Made by a program: the position numbers and the translations under genes | Part shown: in pieces, positions 43,707-55,648 of the stretch | Position numbering within the stretch: position 1 is the stretch's first letter | How the letters are laid out: every line of letters begins with the position of its first letter | From: Rhizobium anhuiense | GTDB lineage: Bacteria > Pseudomonadota > Alphaproteobacteria > Rhizobiales > Rhizobiaceae | Length of the DNA stretch: 64,000 nucleotides | NCBI RefSeq assembly: GCF_003985145.1 | Contig: NZ_ML133521.1 | Location: 868,001-932,000, forward strand | Direction of reading: 5' to 3' | Notes under the pieces: model-generated | Told to the model about the DNA's origin: nothing | What the model saw: only the letters and a program-made list of their open reading frames with translations | Database searches by the model: none

Positions 43707-45068
43707 CTAAACCGGCTTCAAATCCCCAAGCAGGGTCGGGATCAGCTCCGACACCGTCGGATGGATCGGCACCGACCATTGCAATGCGGGATAGGTCGTT
43801 CCCGCATTCATCGCATCGATGAGGCCGTGGATCACCTCGTCGCCCTCGATGCCGAGGATCGCCGCGCCGAGGATTTCCTTTGTCTCGGCATCGGCAACCA
43901 CCTTCATGAAACCCTTGGTCTCGCCGCGTTCATTGGCGCGGCCGACTCGGCTCATCGGCCGGGTCGATACCATGATCTTGCGTCCGGAAGCGCGCGCCTG
44001 TTTTTCCGTCATGCCGACGCGGCCGAGCGGCGGGTCGATGTAGAGCGCATAGGCCGGGATGCGGCTCGAGAGCTTGCGGTCGTCGCCATCGAGCAGGTTG
44101 GCGGCGGCAATCTCGAAATCATTGTAGGAGGTGTGGGTGAAGGCGCCGTGGCCGTTGCAATCGCCGAGCGCCCAGATGCCCTCGACATTGGTGGCGAGCC
44201 TGTCGTCGACGGTGATGAAACCGCGTTGATCGGTAATGACGCCGGCGGCATCGAGGCCGAGATCGTCGGTATTCGGCTTACGGCCGGTGGCGATCAGCAC
44301 ATGGCTCGCATCGATCCTCGCTGAATCGGTGGCGACCGTTATCCCGTCGCTGCTCCTGGCGAAGGCGATGTCGCTGACGCCGGTATGAATGTCGATGCCC
44401 TCCGAGCGCAGCACATCGGCGATCGCGTCGGATATATCCTCGTCCTCGCGCGACGCGAGCTTCGGGCCATGCTCGATGACGCTGACCTCGGCGCCGAAGC
44501 GGCGATACATCTGCGCGAATTCCAGCCCGATATAACTGCCGCCGATGATGGTGAGATGCCGCGGCACCGTGTCGAGCTGGATGATCGAGGTGCTGGTGAG
44601 GTAGTCGATGTCGTCGATGCCCGGCAGCGCGGGGATGACCGGCCGCGCCCCGACGTTGAGGAAGATGCGCGGTGCCGTCAGTGTGTCGCCGTTGACGCTG
44701 ACGGTCTTCGGGCCTTCGAAACAGGCGTGGCCGTAGACCACCGTCATGCCGTCCATGCCGGCGAGCCAGCCGATCAGGCCGTTGCGGGCATTCATCGTCA
44801 CCGTTTCGGCGCGAGCCCTGACCACCTTCATGTCGATGGCGATCTCGCCCGGGATATTGACGCCATAGGCGGCACCGGTTCTTGCGACATGGGCGGCGCG
44901 GGCGCTGGCGACCAGCGTCTTCGTCGGCATGCAGCCGGCATTGACGCAGGTGCCGCCGAGGAATTTGCGCTCGATCAACGCCACCTTCATGCCCTTTTCG
45001 ACCATGCGGGCGGCAAGCGATGGACCGGCCTGGCCGGCGCCGATAACGATGGCGTCGAAGCTCTTCAT
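43707..45068 (-). CDS. FAD-dependent pyridine nucleotide-disulfide oxidoreductase
   Basis: 453 residues, class I flavin disulfide reductase. FAD motif GAGQAGPSLAARM, redox-active pair GGTCVNAGCMPTK, NAD(P) motif IIGGSYIGLEF, second FAD motif IWALGDCNG, and a dimerisation domain ending HPTVSELIPTLL. The C-terminal active-site His/Glu pair (HPTVSE) is present. Similar proteins are labelled mercuric reductase-like but lack the C-terminal Cys pair and the N-terminal metal domain; true substrate unknown. Its start overlaps the stop of the DUF4126-like gene by 4 bases. Confidence 0.88.
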   Translation of the reverse strand: MKSFDAIVIGAGQAGPSLAARMVEKGMKVALIERKFLGGTCVNAGCMPTKTLVASARAAHVARTGAAYGVNIPGEIAIDMKVVRARAETVTMNARNGLIGWLAGMDGMTVVYGHACFEGPKTVSVNGDTLTAPRIFLNVGARPVIPALPGIDDIDYLTSTSIIQLDTVPRHLTIIGGSYIGLEFAQMYRRFGAEVSVIEHGPKLASREDEDISDAIADVLRSEGIDIHTGVSDIAFARSSDGITVATDSARIDASHVLIATGRKPNTDDLGLDAAGVITDQRGFITVDDRLATNVEGIWALGDCNGHGAFTHTSYNDFEIAAANLLDGDDRKLSSRIPAYALYIDPPLGRVGMTEKQARASGRKIMVSTRPMSRVGRANERGETKGFMKVVADAETKEILGAAILGIEGDEVIHGLIDAMNAGTTYPALQWSVPIHPTVSELIPTLLGDLKPV

Positions 45069-45526
45069 GGCACGGCCGCCACGATCAGTACCGCGCCGAT
45101 GACGGCGACGGCGTCTTCGATGAGAGCCGCCGGCAGGTCCTTGCCAAACGAGGCGGCAAGCCGGCTACGGGCGGCAGCGCCGCCATATGTGCCGATGACG
45201 GCGCCGATCACCCCGGCGATCAGCCCGCCGAAGAGCAGGCTACTGGCGGCGCCGATCGTCGCCCCTGCCAAGGCGCCTGAAACGATGCGGGCGCCGAACT
45301 GCATCGGCACCTTGCGCGACGGCGTGGACGGCAGCTGGTCGGCGATCAGTTCGACGATGGCGAGAACCGTGAAGATCCACGGCGTCCATCGGTACCCCAT
45401 GAAGGCAAGCGGCGTCTGCGACACGTCGAACCAGCCGAGTGCTGCGCCCCAGGCGACGGCGGCCGGTGCGGTCATGGTGCGAAGGCCCGATATGACACCG
45501 ATCAGCAATGCAAGAAGCAGAAACAT
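45065..45526 (-). CDS. DUF4126-like membrane protein
   Basis: 153 residues, four or five hydrophobic segments, starting LLLALLIGVISGLRTMTAPA, which fits the DUF4126 pattern; Gly/Ala-rich helices continue to the end. ATG 45526 follows AGGGGG by six bases. Function unknown. The 4-base overlap with the downstream flavoprotein suggests that the two work together or are at least co-expressed. Confidence 0.78.
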   Translation of the reverse strand: MFLLLALLIGVISGLRTMTAPAAVAWGAALGWFDVSQTPLAFMGYRWTPWIFTVLAIVELIADQLPSTPSRKVPMQFGARIVSGALAGATIGAASSLLFGGLIAGVIGAVIGTYGGAAARSRLAASFGKDLPAALIEDAVAVIGAVLIVAAVP

Positions 45527-45608
45527 GCATGACCCCCTTTTTGCCGGCGCTTGCCGCAATTAAGGAAAGTTGCACATTGTCAGGCGCGTGGCAATTCGCC
45601 TTCCCGGC

Positions 45609-46796
<1,188 letters not shown>

Positions 46797-46969
46797 GGCC
46801 GCGTCTCCTCATCCCGGTTCTGGCTTGCCTCGCTTAAGTGGCCATAGACCCGCCAGCCGACCGCGTCAACAGAAGGCGGCAGTCTCGAAAAGACGGGCCG
46901 CGCCATCTTTTCAAAAGTCTCGGCATGCTCCACTTTGCCCGCGATCGATTCTGCAACGAGGAGGCGGAA

Positions 46970-47308
46970 ATGTCGTCAAGCGATCTGTTCGTATCGGCCG
47001 AAGGCGCCGAATGGGTCAACCCGGAGCCCGGCGTCGTGAGGCGCATTATGACCTATCTGCCCGAGATGATGATGGTGGAAGTGGCCTTCGAAAGCGGCGC
47101 CGTCGGGGCTGCCCATTCGCATCCGCATATCCAGGCAAGCTATGTCGCCGAAGGCAGTTTCGAGGTGACGATCGATGGCCGGACCGAAGTCCTGCAGCAG
47201 GGTGGCAGCTTCATCGTGCCTCCCAATCTCGTCCACGGCGTCAAGGCCCTGGAAAAGGGCCGGCTGATCGATACGTTCACCCCGCACCGGGCTGAATTCC
47301 TGAAATAA
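46970..47308 (+). CDS. Small cupin protein, KdgF-like
   Basis: 112 residues forming one cupin barrel. Metal-binding residues: HSHPHIQ with His pairs, Glu in YVAEGSFEV, and His in PPNLVHGV. GAGGAGG just before ATG 46970 sets the start. The sequence looks like KdgF, which helps linearise pectin- or alginate-derived unsaturated uronates, but no uronate genes are near, so only the fold is safe. Its stop TAA directly abuts the stop of the convergent lysR gene. Confidence 0.8.
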   Translation: MSSSDLFVSAEGAEWVNPEPGVVRRIMTYLPEMMMVEVAFESGAVGAAHSHPHIQASYVAEGSFEVTIDGRTEVLQQGGSFIVPPNLVHGVKALEKGRLIDTFTPHRAEFLK

Positions 47309-48259
47309 TCAGCTTTCCCTTGCCCGGCGCGCCGGGCCGGCGGCGGTGACATAGGGCGGCACGAAGCGCGTATCCTCGCCGCGCACCGCCTCGCGCAGGA
47401 AATCGATGACGGCGCGCACGCGCGGCGCCTGTTTCAGGTCGCGGTGGCAGGTAATCCAGTAATGGCGCTTGAGGTCGATTTCCTCGGGCAGCACGCGCAC
47501 CAGTTCGGGATAACGGCTGGCGAAGAAATAGGGCAGGATGCAGAGGCCGAGACCGTTTCTCGTGGCGGTGAGCTGCGCGAAGATGCTGGAGCTCTGGAAT
47601 TGCGGCTTGATGCGCGGATGCACGTCGCCGAGATAGTCCAGGCCCGGCGCGAAGATCATTTCCTCGATATAGCTGACGAAGGGATGCTCAAGCAGGTCTT
47701 CGCGGCAGGTGATCGCAGGCGCCTTCGCCAGATAGTCGCGCGAGCCGTAGATCTGCAGATGGTAGTCGGTCAGTTTCTCGGCGAAATAAGGCCCACCCTT
47801 CGGCTCGTCGAGCACGACGGAAAGATCGGCCTCCTTGCGCGACAGCGACATGATCTGCTGGATCGTCACCAGTTCCAGCGACAGATGCGGATGCTGGGCG
47901 GCAAACTGCGGCAGCACGGTCGCGAAGAAGAAATTGGCAAAACCTTCTGGCGCGCTGAGGCGCACCAGGCCGCGCTGCGCCATCGAGCCGTCGGCAAGGT
48001 CGGCGCGCAGCCGTTCGGTCTCCTGCTCCATCCTTTCGGCCGTCTCGACGAAGCGCGTGCCCATGGCGGTCAGCACATAGCCGCGCGGATTGCGCTCGAA
48101 CAGCTTGACCTTGAGGGTGAACTCCAGCCGGTCGATGCGGCGCGAGACGGTGGCATGGCTGGAGCGCAGCTGGCGCGCCGCCGTCGACAGCTGTCCGGTG
48201 CGGGCGACGGCTAGAAAAAACTGCAGATCGTCCCAAGTAAACTGCGGTGGATTGTTCAT
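47309..48259 (-). CDS. LysR-family transcriptional regulator
   Basis: 316 residues. N-terminal helix-turn-helix LSTAARQLRSSHATVSRRIDRLE (split as LSTAARQLRSSHATVS and RRIDRLE), then a linker helix and the periplasmic-binding-protein-like effector domain starting LVRLSAPEGFANFF. It is divergent from the branched-chain-type ABC operon with 174 bases between, which contain an inverted repeat, so it most likely controls that operon and itself. Confidence 0.9.
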   Translation of the reverse strand: MNNPPQFTWDDLQFFLAVARTGQLSTAARQLRSSHATVSRRIDRLEFTLKVKLFERNPRGYVLTAMGTRFVETAERMEQETERLRADLADGSMAQRGLVRLSAPEGFANFFFATVLPQFAAQHPHLSLELVTIQQIMSLSRKEADLSVVLDEPKGGPYFAEKLTDYHLQIYGSRDYLAKAPAITCREDLLEHPFVSYIEEMIFAPGLDYLGDVHPRIKPQFQSSSIFAQLTATRNGLGLCILPYFFASRYPELVRVLPEEIDLKRHYWITCHRDLKQAPRVRAVIDFLREAVRGEDTRFVPPYVTAAGPARRARES

Positions 48260-48270
48260 CGCGATCCCCT

Positions 48271-48288
48271 CTGTTCAAAAATGAACAG
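48271..48288. promoter_or_regulatory. Inverted repeat, probable LysR operator
   Basis: CTGTTCA (48271-48277), four A, TGAACAG (48282-48288), a perfect interrupted palindrome 12 bases from the lysR start. The half site TGAACAG occurs again at 48392-48398, 36 bases ahead of the transporter operon start. Confidence 0.55.
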
Positions 48289-48433
48289 ATACTGTTTGGA
48301 ATTAGTTGTAAACCACCCGTTGCCTCAGGGCGGAATTTCCGTGATCGTAAGGTGAGGGTCCGTCGTTCTGAGGAGTGCGGCTGGCCAAATTTGAACAGAT
48401 CCGCAATCTGGCCAATCTCTGGGAGGAGAGAAA

Positions 48434-49639
48434 ATGCGTAAGAATCTTATTGCATCAGTTGCATTTCTGCTTGCGAGCAGCACCGCAGTGCTCGCGCAGA
48501 GCGCGACCGACGGCAAGGTCAAGATCGGCATCCTGAACGACCAGTCGGGTGTCTATGCCGATTTCGGCGGCAAGTCCTCCGTCGAAGCCGCCAAGATGGC
48601 GGTCGAGGATTTCGGCGGCAAGGTGCTCGATGTGCCGGTTGAGATCGTCGATGCCGACCACCAGAACAAGCCGGATATCGCCTCCAACATCGCCCGCCAG
48701 TGGTACGACACCGAGCAGGTGGATGCGATCATGGAACTGACGACTTCGTCGGTGGCGCTCGCCGTGCAGGCGATCGGCAAGGAGAAGAAGAAGATCGATA
48801 TCGTCACCGGTGCGGCGACGACCGATCTCACCGGCAAGGCCTGCTCGCCTTACGGCTTCCATTGGGCCTACGACACCCATGCGCTCGCCGTCGGCACCGG
48901 CGGCGCACTCGTCAAGCAGGGCGGCGACAGCTGGTTCTTCCTGACCGCCGACTATGCTTTCGGCTATTCGCTCGAGCAGCAGACCAGCGATTACGTCAAG
49001 GCGAGCGGCGGCAAGGTCGTCGGCGCCGTCCGGCATCCGCTGTCGAGCCAGGACTTCTCGTCCTTCCTGCTGCAGGCGCAATCATCCGGCGCCAAGGTGA
49101 TCGGCCTTGCCAATGCCGGCCTCGACACCTCGAATGCCATCAAGCAGGCGGCCGAATTCGGCATCACCCAGGGTGGCCAGCATCTGGCGGCGTTGCTGTT
49201 CACGCTCGCCGAAGTGCACGGCCTCGGGCTCGAGGCGGCGCAGGGGCTGACGCTGACGGAAGGTTATTACTGGAACCGCGACGACGAGAGCCGCGCCTTC
49301 GCCAAGAAGTTCTTCGCCCGCACCGGCAAGATGCCGAACATGATCCATGCCGGCACCTATTCGGCGGTGACGCAATATCTGAAGGCGGTGCAGAAGGCTG
49401 GCACCGACGAAACGGAAGCCGTCGCCAAGCAACTGCATGAAATGCCGGTCGATGACGTCTTCGGCCGTGGCGGCACGGTCGGCGCCAACGGCCGCATGAT
49501 CCACGACATGTACCTGCTGCAGGTCAAGAAGCCGTCCGAAAGCAAGGAGCCGTGGGATTATTTCAACGTGCTCGCCACCATTCCCGGCAAGGAAGCCTAT
49601 ATCGATCCCGCCAAGAGCGGCTGCGATCTGGTGAAGTAA
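48434..49639 (+). CDS. Branched-chain amino acid-type ABC binding protein
   Basis: 401-residue periplasmic binding protein of the LivK/HAAT class. Signal peptide ends AVLAQSA. Mature features: VKIGILNDQSGVYADFGG, ADHQNKPDIA, and YSAVTQYLKAVQKAG. This class binds branched-chain amino acids but also aromatic acids, amides, urea and short acids, so the ligand is open. First gene of a five-gene transporter operon facing away from lysR. Confidence 0.9.
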   Translation: MRKNLIASVAFLLASSTAVLAQSATDGKVKIGILNDQSGVYADFGGKSSVEAAKMAVEDFGGKVLDVPVEIVDADHQNKPDIASNIARQWYDTEQVDAIMELTTSSVALAVQAIGKEKKKIDIVTGAATTDLTGKACSPYGFHWAYDTHALAVGTGGALVKQGGDSWFFLTADYAFGYSLEQQTSDYVKASGGKVVGAVRHPLSSQDFSSFLLQAQSSGAKVIGLANAGLDTSNAIKQAAEFGITQGGQHLAALLFTLAEVHGLGLEAAQGLTLTEGYYWNRDDESRAFAKKFFARTGKMPNMIHAGTYSAVTQYLKAVQKAGTDETEAVAKQLHEMPVDDVFGRGGTVGANGRMIHDMYLLQVKKPSESKEPWDYFNVLATIPGKEAYIDPAKSGCDLVK

Positions 49640-49644
49640 GCACG

Positions 49645-50426
49645 ATGGCGGTTTCCGCAATAGAAACTCAGGTAAAGCCGCGGGTGGTACTCTCCGCCCG
49701 CGGCCTGCGCCGCGATTTCGGCGGCTTCACGGCCGTCAAGAATGTCGATCTCGACGTGCATGACGCCAGCGTGCATGCACTCATCGGCCCGAACGGCGCC
49801 GGCAAGACCACGGTCTTCAACCTGCTGACCAAGTTCCTGCAGCCGACATCGGGCACGATCACGCTGATGGGCACCGACATCACCGGGACGCCGCCCGACA
49901 AGGTGGCGCGGATGGGACTGGTGCGCTCCTTCCAGATCTCGGCGGTCTTTCCACACCTCACCGTTCTCGACAATGTGCGGGTGGCGCTGCAGCGGCCGAA
50001 CAATCTCTCCACGCAGTTCTGGCGGCCTCTGTCGGCGCTCGACCGGCTGAACGAGTGCGCCGAGCAACTGCTCGCCAGCGTCGGGCTCTCCAAGGAGCGC
50101 GATCATATCGCCGCCGATCTTTCCTATGGCCGCAAGCGCGTGCTGGAGATCGCCACCACGCTGGCGCTCGATCCCAAAGTGCTGTTGCTCGACGAGCCGA
50201 TGGCCGGCATGGGGCTGGAGGATGTCGGCGTCGTTTCATCCATCATCCGCGAGGTTGCCCGCGAGCGCGCGGTGCTGATGGTCGAGCACAATCTCTCCGT
50301 CGTCGCCAATATCTGCCAGCACGTCACCGTGCTGCAGCGCGGCGAAATCCTCGCCGAGGGCGACTATGCCACCGTCAGCCAGGACGAGCGCGTCCGCGTG
50401 GCTTATATGGGCACGGAGGAGCATTG

Positions 50427-50427
<1 letters not shown>
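49645..50427 (+). CDS. ABC transporter ATPase, LivG type
   Basis: 260 residues. Walker A GPNGAGKTT, signature LSYGRKRVLEIA (the relaxed form usual in LivG), Walker B VLLLDEPMAGMG, and VMVEHNLSVV-type switch (LMVEHNLSVV). Starts 5 bases after the binding-protein gene and shares one base with the next gene (TGATG). Confidence 0.92.
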
Positions 50428-51128
<701 letters not shown>

Positions 51129-51132
51129 CCAG

Positions 51133-52020
51133 ATGATGATGATCTTCGGCATTCCCCTGCAGGCGCTGTTCGGCCAGCTGCTGATCGGCCTGATCAACGG
51201 TTCGTTCTATGCGCTGCTCAGCCTCGGCCTCGCCATCATCTTCGGCCTGCTACGGGTGATCAACTTCGCCCATGGTGCGCAATATATGCTCGGCGCCTTC
51301 GTCGCCTACCTCTTGCTGACCTATGCCGGCATCGGCTACTGGCCGTCATTGATCGTGGCGCCCGTCATCGTCGGCCTTGCCGGTGCCATCATCGAGCGGC
51401 TGTTCCTGCGCCGGCTCTATGATCTCGATCCGCTCTACGGCCTGCTCTTCACCTTCGGGCTGGCGCTCGCGGTCGAGGGCACCTTCCGCTATCTCTACGG
51501 CTCTTCCGGCCAGCCCTATGCGACGCCGGCAGCGCTTGCCGGCGGGGCCAATCTCGGCTTCATGTTCCTGCCGATCTATCGCGGCTGGGTGGTCGTCGTC
51601 TCGCTCGTCGTCTGCCTCGGCACCTGGCTGCTGATCGAGAAGACCAAGCTCGGCGCCTATCTCAGGGCCGCCACGGAAAACGCCGTGCTGGTGCAGGTGT
51701 TCGGCGTCAACGTGCCGGTGCTCTTGACGCTCACCTACGCGCTCGGCGCCGGTCTTGCCGCCTTTGCCGGCGTGCTGGCGGCGCCGATCTACCAGGTCTC
51801 GCCGCTGATGGGATCGAACATGATCATCGTCGTCTTCGCCGTGGTCGTCGTCGGCGGCATGGGATCGATCATGGGCGCGATCATCACCGGCTATGTGCTC
51901 GGCATCGCCGAGGGTCTGACCAAGGTCTTCTATCCCGAGGCTTCCAACATCGTGATCTTCGTCATCATGGCGATCGTGCTTCTCATCAGGCCCGCGGGCC
52001 TCTTCGGACGGGATGCTTGA
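51133..52020 (+). CDS. ABC transporter permease, LivH type
   Basis: 295 residues, about eight transmembrane helices, with LIGLINGSFYALLSLGLA and the conserved VINFAHG and VVGGMGSIMGAI segments of LivH. Three consecutive ATGs at 51133-51141 give the start; the frame upstream overlaps livF and is not used. Confidence 0.92.
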   Translation: MMMIFGIPLQALFGQLLIGLINGSFYALLSLGLAIIFGLLRVINFAHGAQYMLGAFVAYLLLTYAGIGYWPSLIVAPVIVGLAGAIIERLFLRRLYDLDPLYGLLFTFGLALAVEGTFRYLYGSSGQPYATPAALAGGANLGFMFLPIYRGWVVVVSLVVCLGTWLLIEKTKLGAYLRAATENAVLVQVFGVNVPVLLTLTYALGAGLAAFAGVLAAPIYQVSPLMGSNMIIVVFAVVVVGGMGSIMGAIITGYVLGIAEGLTKVFYPEASNIVIFVIMAIVLLIRPAGLFGRDA

Positions 52021-52021
52021 C

Positions 52022-53011
52022 ATGGCTGACATCACCGAAACCATCCGAACGGAAAAAAACCGAACCGCTCTGTCGGTGCAGGCGGGTTTCCTGCTGGCGG
52101 GGCTGCTGCTCCTGCTCTTGGCGCCGTTCTTCTTCTATCCGATCTTCCTGATGAAGCTGCTCTGCTTCGCCCTCTTTGCCTGCGCCTTCAACCTGCTGCT
52201 CGGCTATACCGGCCTGCTTTCCTTCGGCCATGCCACCTTCTTCGGGGGAGCGGCCTATTTCACCGCCTACACGGTGAAGACATGGGGCCTGCCGCCGGAA
52301 CTCGGCATTCTGATCGGGGTGGTGGGTGCGGCGTTTCTCGGCCTGGTCATGGGCTTCTTCGCCATCCGCCGCCAGGGCATCTATTTTGCGATGATCACGC
52401 TGGCGCTGTCGCAGATGTTCTTCTTCTTCTGCCTGCAGGCGGAGTTCACCGAGGGCGAGGACGGCATCCAGTCCGTGCCGCGGGGCCATCTCTTCGGTTT
52501 CATCGATCTGAACAGCTCGACCAACATGTATTATTTCGTGCTGGCTGTTTTCATCATTGGCGTCTTGATCATCTGGCGTTTCATCAACTCACCCTTCGGC
52601 ATGATCTTGAAATCGATCCGTGAAAACGAGCAGCGGGCGATCTCGCTCGGTTATTCCGTGGCGCGCTACAAGCTCGGCGCCTTCGTCATGTCGGCAGCGC
52701 TTGCGGGGCTCGCGGGTGCTGTCAAATCGATTGTCTTCCAGTTCGCAACGCTGACCGACGTTGCCTGGCAGATGTCGGGCGAGGTGATCCTGATGACGCT
52801 GCTCGGCGGCATCGGCACGCTGATCGGCCCGCTCTTCGGCGCCGGGTTGGTGGTGGCGCTGGAAAACTACCTGGCCACCTCGGAATTCCCGGTGACGATC
52901 ATCACCGGCATCGTCTTCATGGTCTGCGTGTTGATCTTCCGCCGCGGCATCATCGGTGAATTCTACGCCTCGCGGCTGGGGCGGAAACTGGGCTTCGTCT
53001 ATCGCCGCTGA
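52022..53011 (+). CDS. ABC transporter permease, LivM type
   Basis: 329 residues, about nine transmembrane helices. [31 protein letters not shown] and [15 protein letters not shown] are LivM signatures; [14 protein letters not shown] is the ATPase contact. Last transporter gene, starting one base after livH. Confidence 0.92.
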   Translation: MADITETIRTEKNRTALSVQAGFLLAGLLLLLLAPFFFYPIFLMKLLCFALFACAFNLLLGYTGLLSFGHATFFGGAAYFTAYTVKTWGLPPELGILIGVVGAAFLGLVMGFFAIRRQGIYFAMITLALSQMFFFFCLQAEFTEGEDGIQSVPRGHLFGFIDLNSSTNMYYFVLAVFIIGVLIIWRFINSPFGMILKSIRENEQRAISLGYSVARYKLGAFVMSAALAGLAGAVKSIVFQFATLTDVAWQMSGEVILMTLLGGIGTLIGPLFGAGLVVALENYLATSEFPVTIITGIVFMVCVLIFRRGIIGEFYASRLGRKLGFVYRR

Positions 53012-53025
53012 ACGGGCGGACCTCT

Positions 53026-53061
53026 CTTTTTCCAGGAAAGAATCCCTCTTTCCCGGGAAAG
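53026..53061. repeat. Tandem palindromes downstream of the transporter
   Basis: TTTCC-A-GGAAA and, 14 bases on, the perfect palindrome CTTTCCCGGGAAAG (53048-53061) occur in two similar units beginning CCTCTTT. They lie between the transporter and the GMC oxidoreductase and may be regulator sites or remains of a repeat. Confidence 0.45.
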
Positions 53062-53091
53062 GAGACGGGCGGCGGCGCTGCGACTCTTCCT

Positions 53092-53110
53092 CTCCCCGCG
53101 CTGCGGGGAG
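53092..53110. repeat. GC-rich hairpin between transporter and GMC genes
   Basis: CTCCCCGC pairs with GCGGGGAG around a three-base loop, extended imperfectly by flanking CTTCCT and GGGAAG. It resembles the core of a common Rhizobiales intergenic repeat. No U-tract follows, so it more likely modulates than ends transcription. Confidence 0.5.
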
Positions 53111-53148
53111 GGGGAAGCGGCAAGCATCTGGAGTTTCGTGCAGGGCAC

Positions 53149-54744
53149 ATGGATCGTTACGACTACATCATCATCGGGGCAGGCAGCGCCGGCTGCGTGC
53201 TCGCAAACCGGCTGTCCGCCGATAACAGGAGCCGGGTGCTGCTGCTCGAAGCCGGCGGCAGCGACAACTACCACTGGATCCATATTCCGGTCGGTTATCT
53301 CTATTGCATCAACAATCCGCGCACCGACTGGTGCTTCACCACTGCGCCGGAAGCCGGTCTGAATGGCCGGGCGCTGAACTATCCGCGTGGCAAGGTGCTC
53401 GGCGGCTGTTCGTCGATCAACGGCATGATCTACATGCGCGGTCAGGCGCGCGACTACGACCTCTGGCGGCAGATGGGCTGCAGCGGCTGGGGCTGGGACG
53501 ATGTGCTGCCCTTCTTCCGCAAGTCCGAGGATTTTTATCGCGGCGAAGACGAGATGCATGGCGCCGGCGGCGAATGGCGCATCGAGAAGGCGCGTGTGCG
53601 CTGGGCCGTGCTCGATGCCTTCCAACAGGCGGCCAGGGAAGCGGGCATCCCGGAGATCGCGGATTTCAACCGCGGCAGCAACGAAGGGTCCGGCTATTTC
53701 GACGTCAATCAGCGTTCCGGCATTCGTTGGAACACCTCGAAGGCCTTCCTGCGCCCGGCGATGAAGCGCTCCAACCTGACGGTGCTCACCAAGGCGCAGG
53801 TCCGGCGGCTGCTGGTGGAGGAAGGCGCCGTTGCCGGCGTCGAATTCCAGCATCGCGGTGAGGCGAAGCGCGCCTATGCCGCCAAAGAAACCGTCCTTTC
53901 AGCCGGTTCGATCGGCTCGCCGCATATCCTGGAACTGTCCGGTATCGGCAGGGGCGAGGTTCTCAGCCAAGCCGGCGTCGATGTCGTCGCGGAAGTGAAG
54001 GGTGTCGGCGAGAACCTGCAGGATCATCTGCAGCTGCGTCTCGCCTATAGGGTGACGGGTGTTCCGACGCTGAACGAGAAGGCGACGAAGCTGATCGGCA
54101 AGGCGGCGATCGGGCTTGAATATCTCGTGCGCCGCTCCGGGCCGATGGCGATGGCGCCGAGCCAGCTCGGCATCTTCACCCGCTCCGGCCCGGACCGGGA
54201 AACGCCGGATCTGCAATATCACGTGCAGCCGGTCTCGCTGGATAAGTTCGGCGATCCCGTCCATCCTTTCCCGGCGATCACCGCGAGCGTCTGTAATCTC
54301 CGGCCGGAAAGCCGGGGTTCGGTGCATCTGTCGAGCCCGGATTTTGCCGCCCAGCCGACGATCAGTCCGAAATACCTCTCGACGCAGCGCGATCGTGACA
54401 TAGCTGTCCGTTCTATACGGTTGACGCGCAAGATCGTCGCGCAGCCTTCCTTTGCCCGTTTCAGGCCGGAAGAATTCAAGCCGGGGCCGAGCTATCAGAC
54501 GGAGGCCGATCTGGAGCGGGCGGCGGGCGATATCGGGACGACGATCTTCCATCCCGTCGGCACCTGCCGGATGGGCGCCGACAGGGACAGCGTCGTCGAT
54601 CCCAGGCTGAAATTCCGGGCGCTCGGAAAGCTCAGGATCGCCGACGCCTCGGTGATGCCGTCGATCACCTCGGGCAACACCAATTCGCCGACGATCATGA
54701 TCGCCGAAAAGGCGGCAGCGATGATCCTCGAAGACAATCGATAG
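53149..54744 (+). CDS. GMC-family FAD oxidoreductase (choline/alcohol dehydrogenase-like)
   Basis: 531 residues. N-terminal ADP-binding fold [17 protein letters not shown]; the first GMC signature is around [18 protein letters not shown] and the second near [16 protein letters not shown]-terminal part [11 protein letters not shown] and [15 protein letters not shown] carries the active-site His/Asn pair region. Such enzymes oxidise alcohols (choline, polyols, PEG, aliphatic alcohols) with FAD. Being between a LivKHMGF-type transporter and a 3-hydroxyisobutyrate dehydrogenase, it probably oxidises the imported compound or a product. Substrate not predictable. Confidence 0.9.
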   Translation: MDRYDYIIIGAGSAGCVLANRLSADNRSRVLLLEAGGSDNYHWIHIPVGYLYCINNPRTDWCFTTAPEAGLNGRALNYPRGKVLGGCSSINGMIYMRGQARDYDLWRQMGCSGWGWDDVLPFFRKSEDFYRGEDEMHGAGGEWRIEKARVRWAVLDAFQQAAREAGIPEIADFNRGSNEGSGYFDVNQRSGIRWNTSKAFLRPAMKRSNLTVLTKAQVRRLLVEEGAVAGVEFQHRGEAKRAYAAKETVLSAGSIGSPHILELSGIGRGEVLSQAGVDVVAEVKGVGENLQDHLQLRLAYRVTGVPTLNEKATKLIGKAAIGLEYLVRRSGPMAMAPSQLGIFTRSGPDRETPDLQYHVQPVSLDKFGDPVHPFPAITASVCNLRPESRGSVHLSSPDFAAQPTISPKYLSTQRDRDIAVRSIRLTRKIVAQPSFARFRPEEFKPGPSYQTEADLERAAGDIGTTIFHPVGTCRMGADRDSVVDPRLKFRALGKLRIADASVMPSITSGNTNSPTIMIAEKAAAMILEDNR

Positions 54745-54753
54745 GAGAAGACC

Positions 54754-55635
54754 ATGGCAAGGATCGCATTCATCGGGCTTGGCAACATGGGCGGGCCGAT
54801 GGCGGCCAATCTGGTCAAATCAGGTCACGAGGTCCTCGGCTTCGATCTCGCGGCGTCGGTGCTGAAGGCGGCCGAGGAGAGCGGGGTCAAGCCGGCTAGC
54901 CATGCCAGCCAGGCGGTCAAGGACGCCGACATCGTCATCACCATGCTGCCACAGGGCAAACATGTGCTGACGGCCTGGGCCGATATCCTGCAGTCGGCTG
55001 CGCAAGGCACGCTGGTCATCGATTGCTCCACAATCGATGTCGAAAGCAGCCGCAAGGCGCATGAGATGGCCAAGGCCGCCAGCTGCCTGTCGCTCGACGC
55101 CCCCGTCTCCGGCGGTACCGGCGGGGCGACCGCCGGCACGCTGACCTTCATGGCCGGCGGCGCGGAAGAGGCCTTCACCAAGGCAAAGCCGATCCTGGAG
55201 GCGATGGGAAAGAAGATCGTCCATTGCGGTGAGGCCGGCGCCGGCCAGGCGGCGAAGATCTGCAACAACATGATCCTCGGCATTTCGATGATCGGCGTCT
55301 GCGAGGGTTTCGTGCTTGCCGAGAAGCTCGGGCTTTCGCATCAGGCACTGTTCGACGTCGCCTCGACCTCGTCGGGCCAATGCTGGTCGCTCAATACCTA
55401 TTGCCCGGTTCCGGGGCCGGTGCCGACCTCGCCCGCGAACAACGGCTATAAGCCGGGCTTTGCCGCGGCTTTGATGCTGAAGGATCTGAGACTCTCCCAG
55501 GAAGCGGCGCTGACGAGCGGCGCTTCCACGCCACTCGGCGCGGAAGCAGCACAGCTTTTTGCGCTCTTCGAGAAGCTGGGCAATGGCGGAAAGGATTTTT
55601 CCGCGATCATTGAGATGTTTCGCGAGAAGGCTTAG
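54754..55635 (+). CDS. mmsB: 3-hydroxyisobutyrate dehydrogenase
   Basis: 293 residues of the beta-hydroxyacid dehydrogenase family. NAD motif FIGLGNMGGPMAANL, substrate segment DAPVSGGTGGATAGTL, catalytic Lys in GAGQAAKICNNM. The segment SSGQCWSLNTYCPVPGPV is specific to 3-hydroxyisobutyrate dehydrogenases of valine breakdown, separating it from tartronate semialdehyde reductase. Starts 9 bases after the GMC gene, so co-transcribed. Confidence 0.9.
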   Translation: MARIAFIGLGNMGGPMAANLVKSGHEVLGFDLAASVLKAAEESGVKPASHASQAVKDADIVITMLPQGKHVLTAWADILQSAAQGTLVIDCSTIDVESSRKAHEMAKAASCLSLDAPVSGGTGGATAGTLTFMAGGAEEAFTKAKPILEAMGKKIVHCGEAGAGQAAKICNNMILGISMIGVCEGFVLAEKLGLSHQALFDVASTSSGQCWSLNTYCPVPGPVPTSPANNGYKPGFAAALMLKDLRLSQEAALTSGASTPLGAEAAQLFALFEKLGNGGKDFSAIIEMFREKA

Positions 55636-55648
55636 GCACCGCGGTCAA

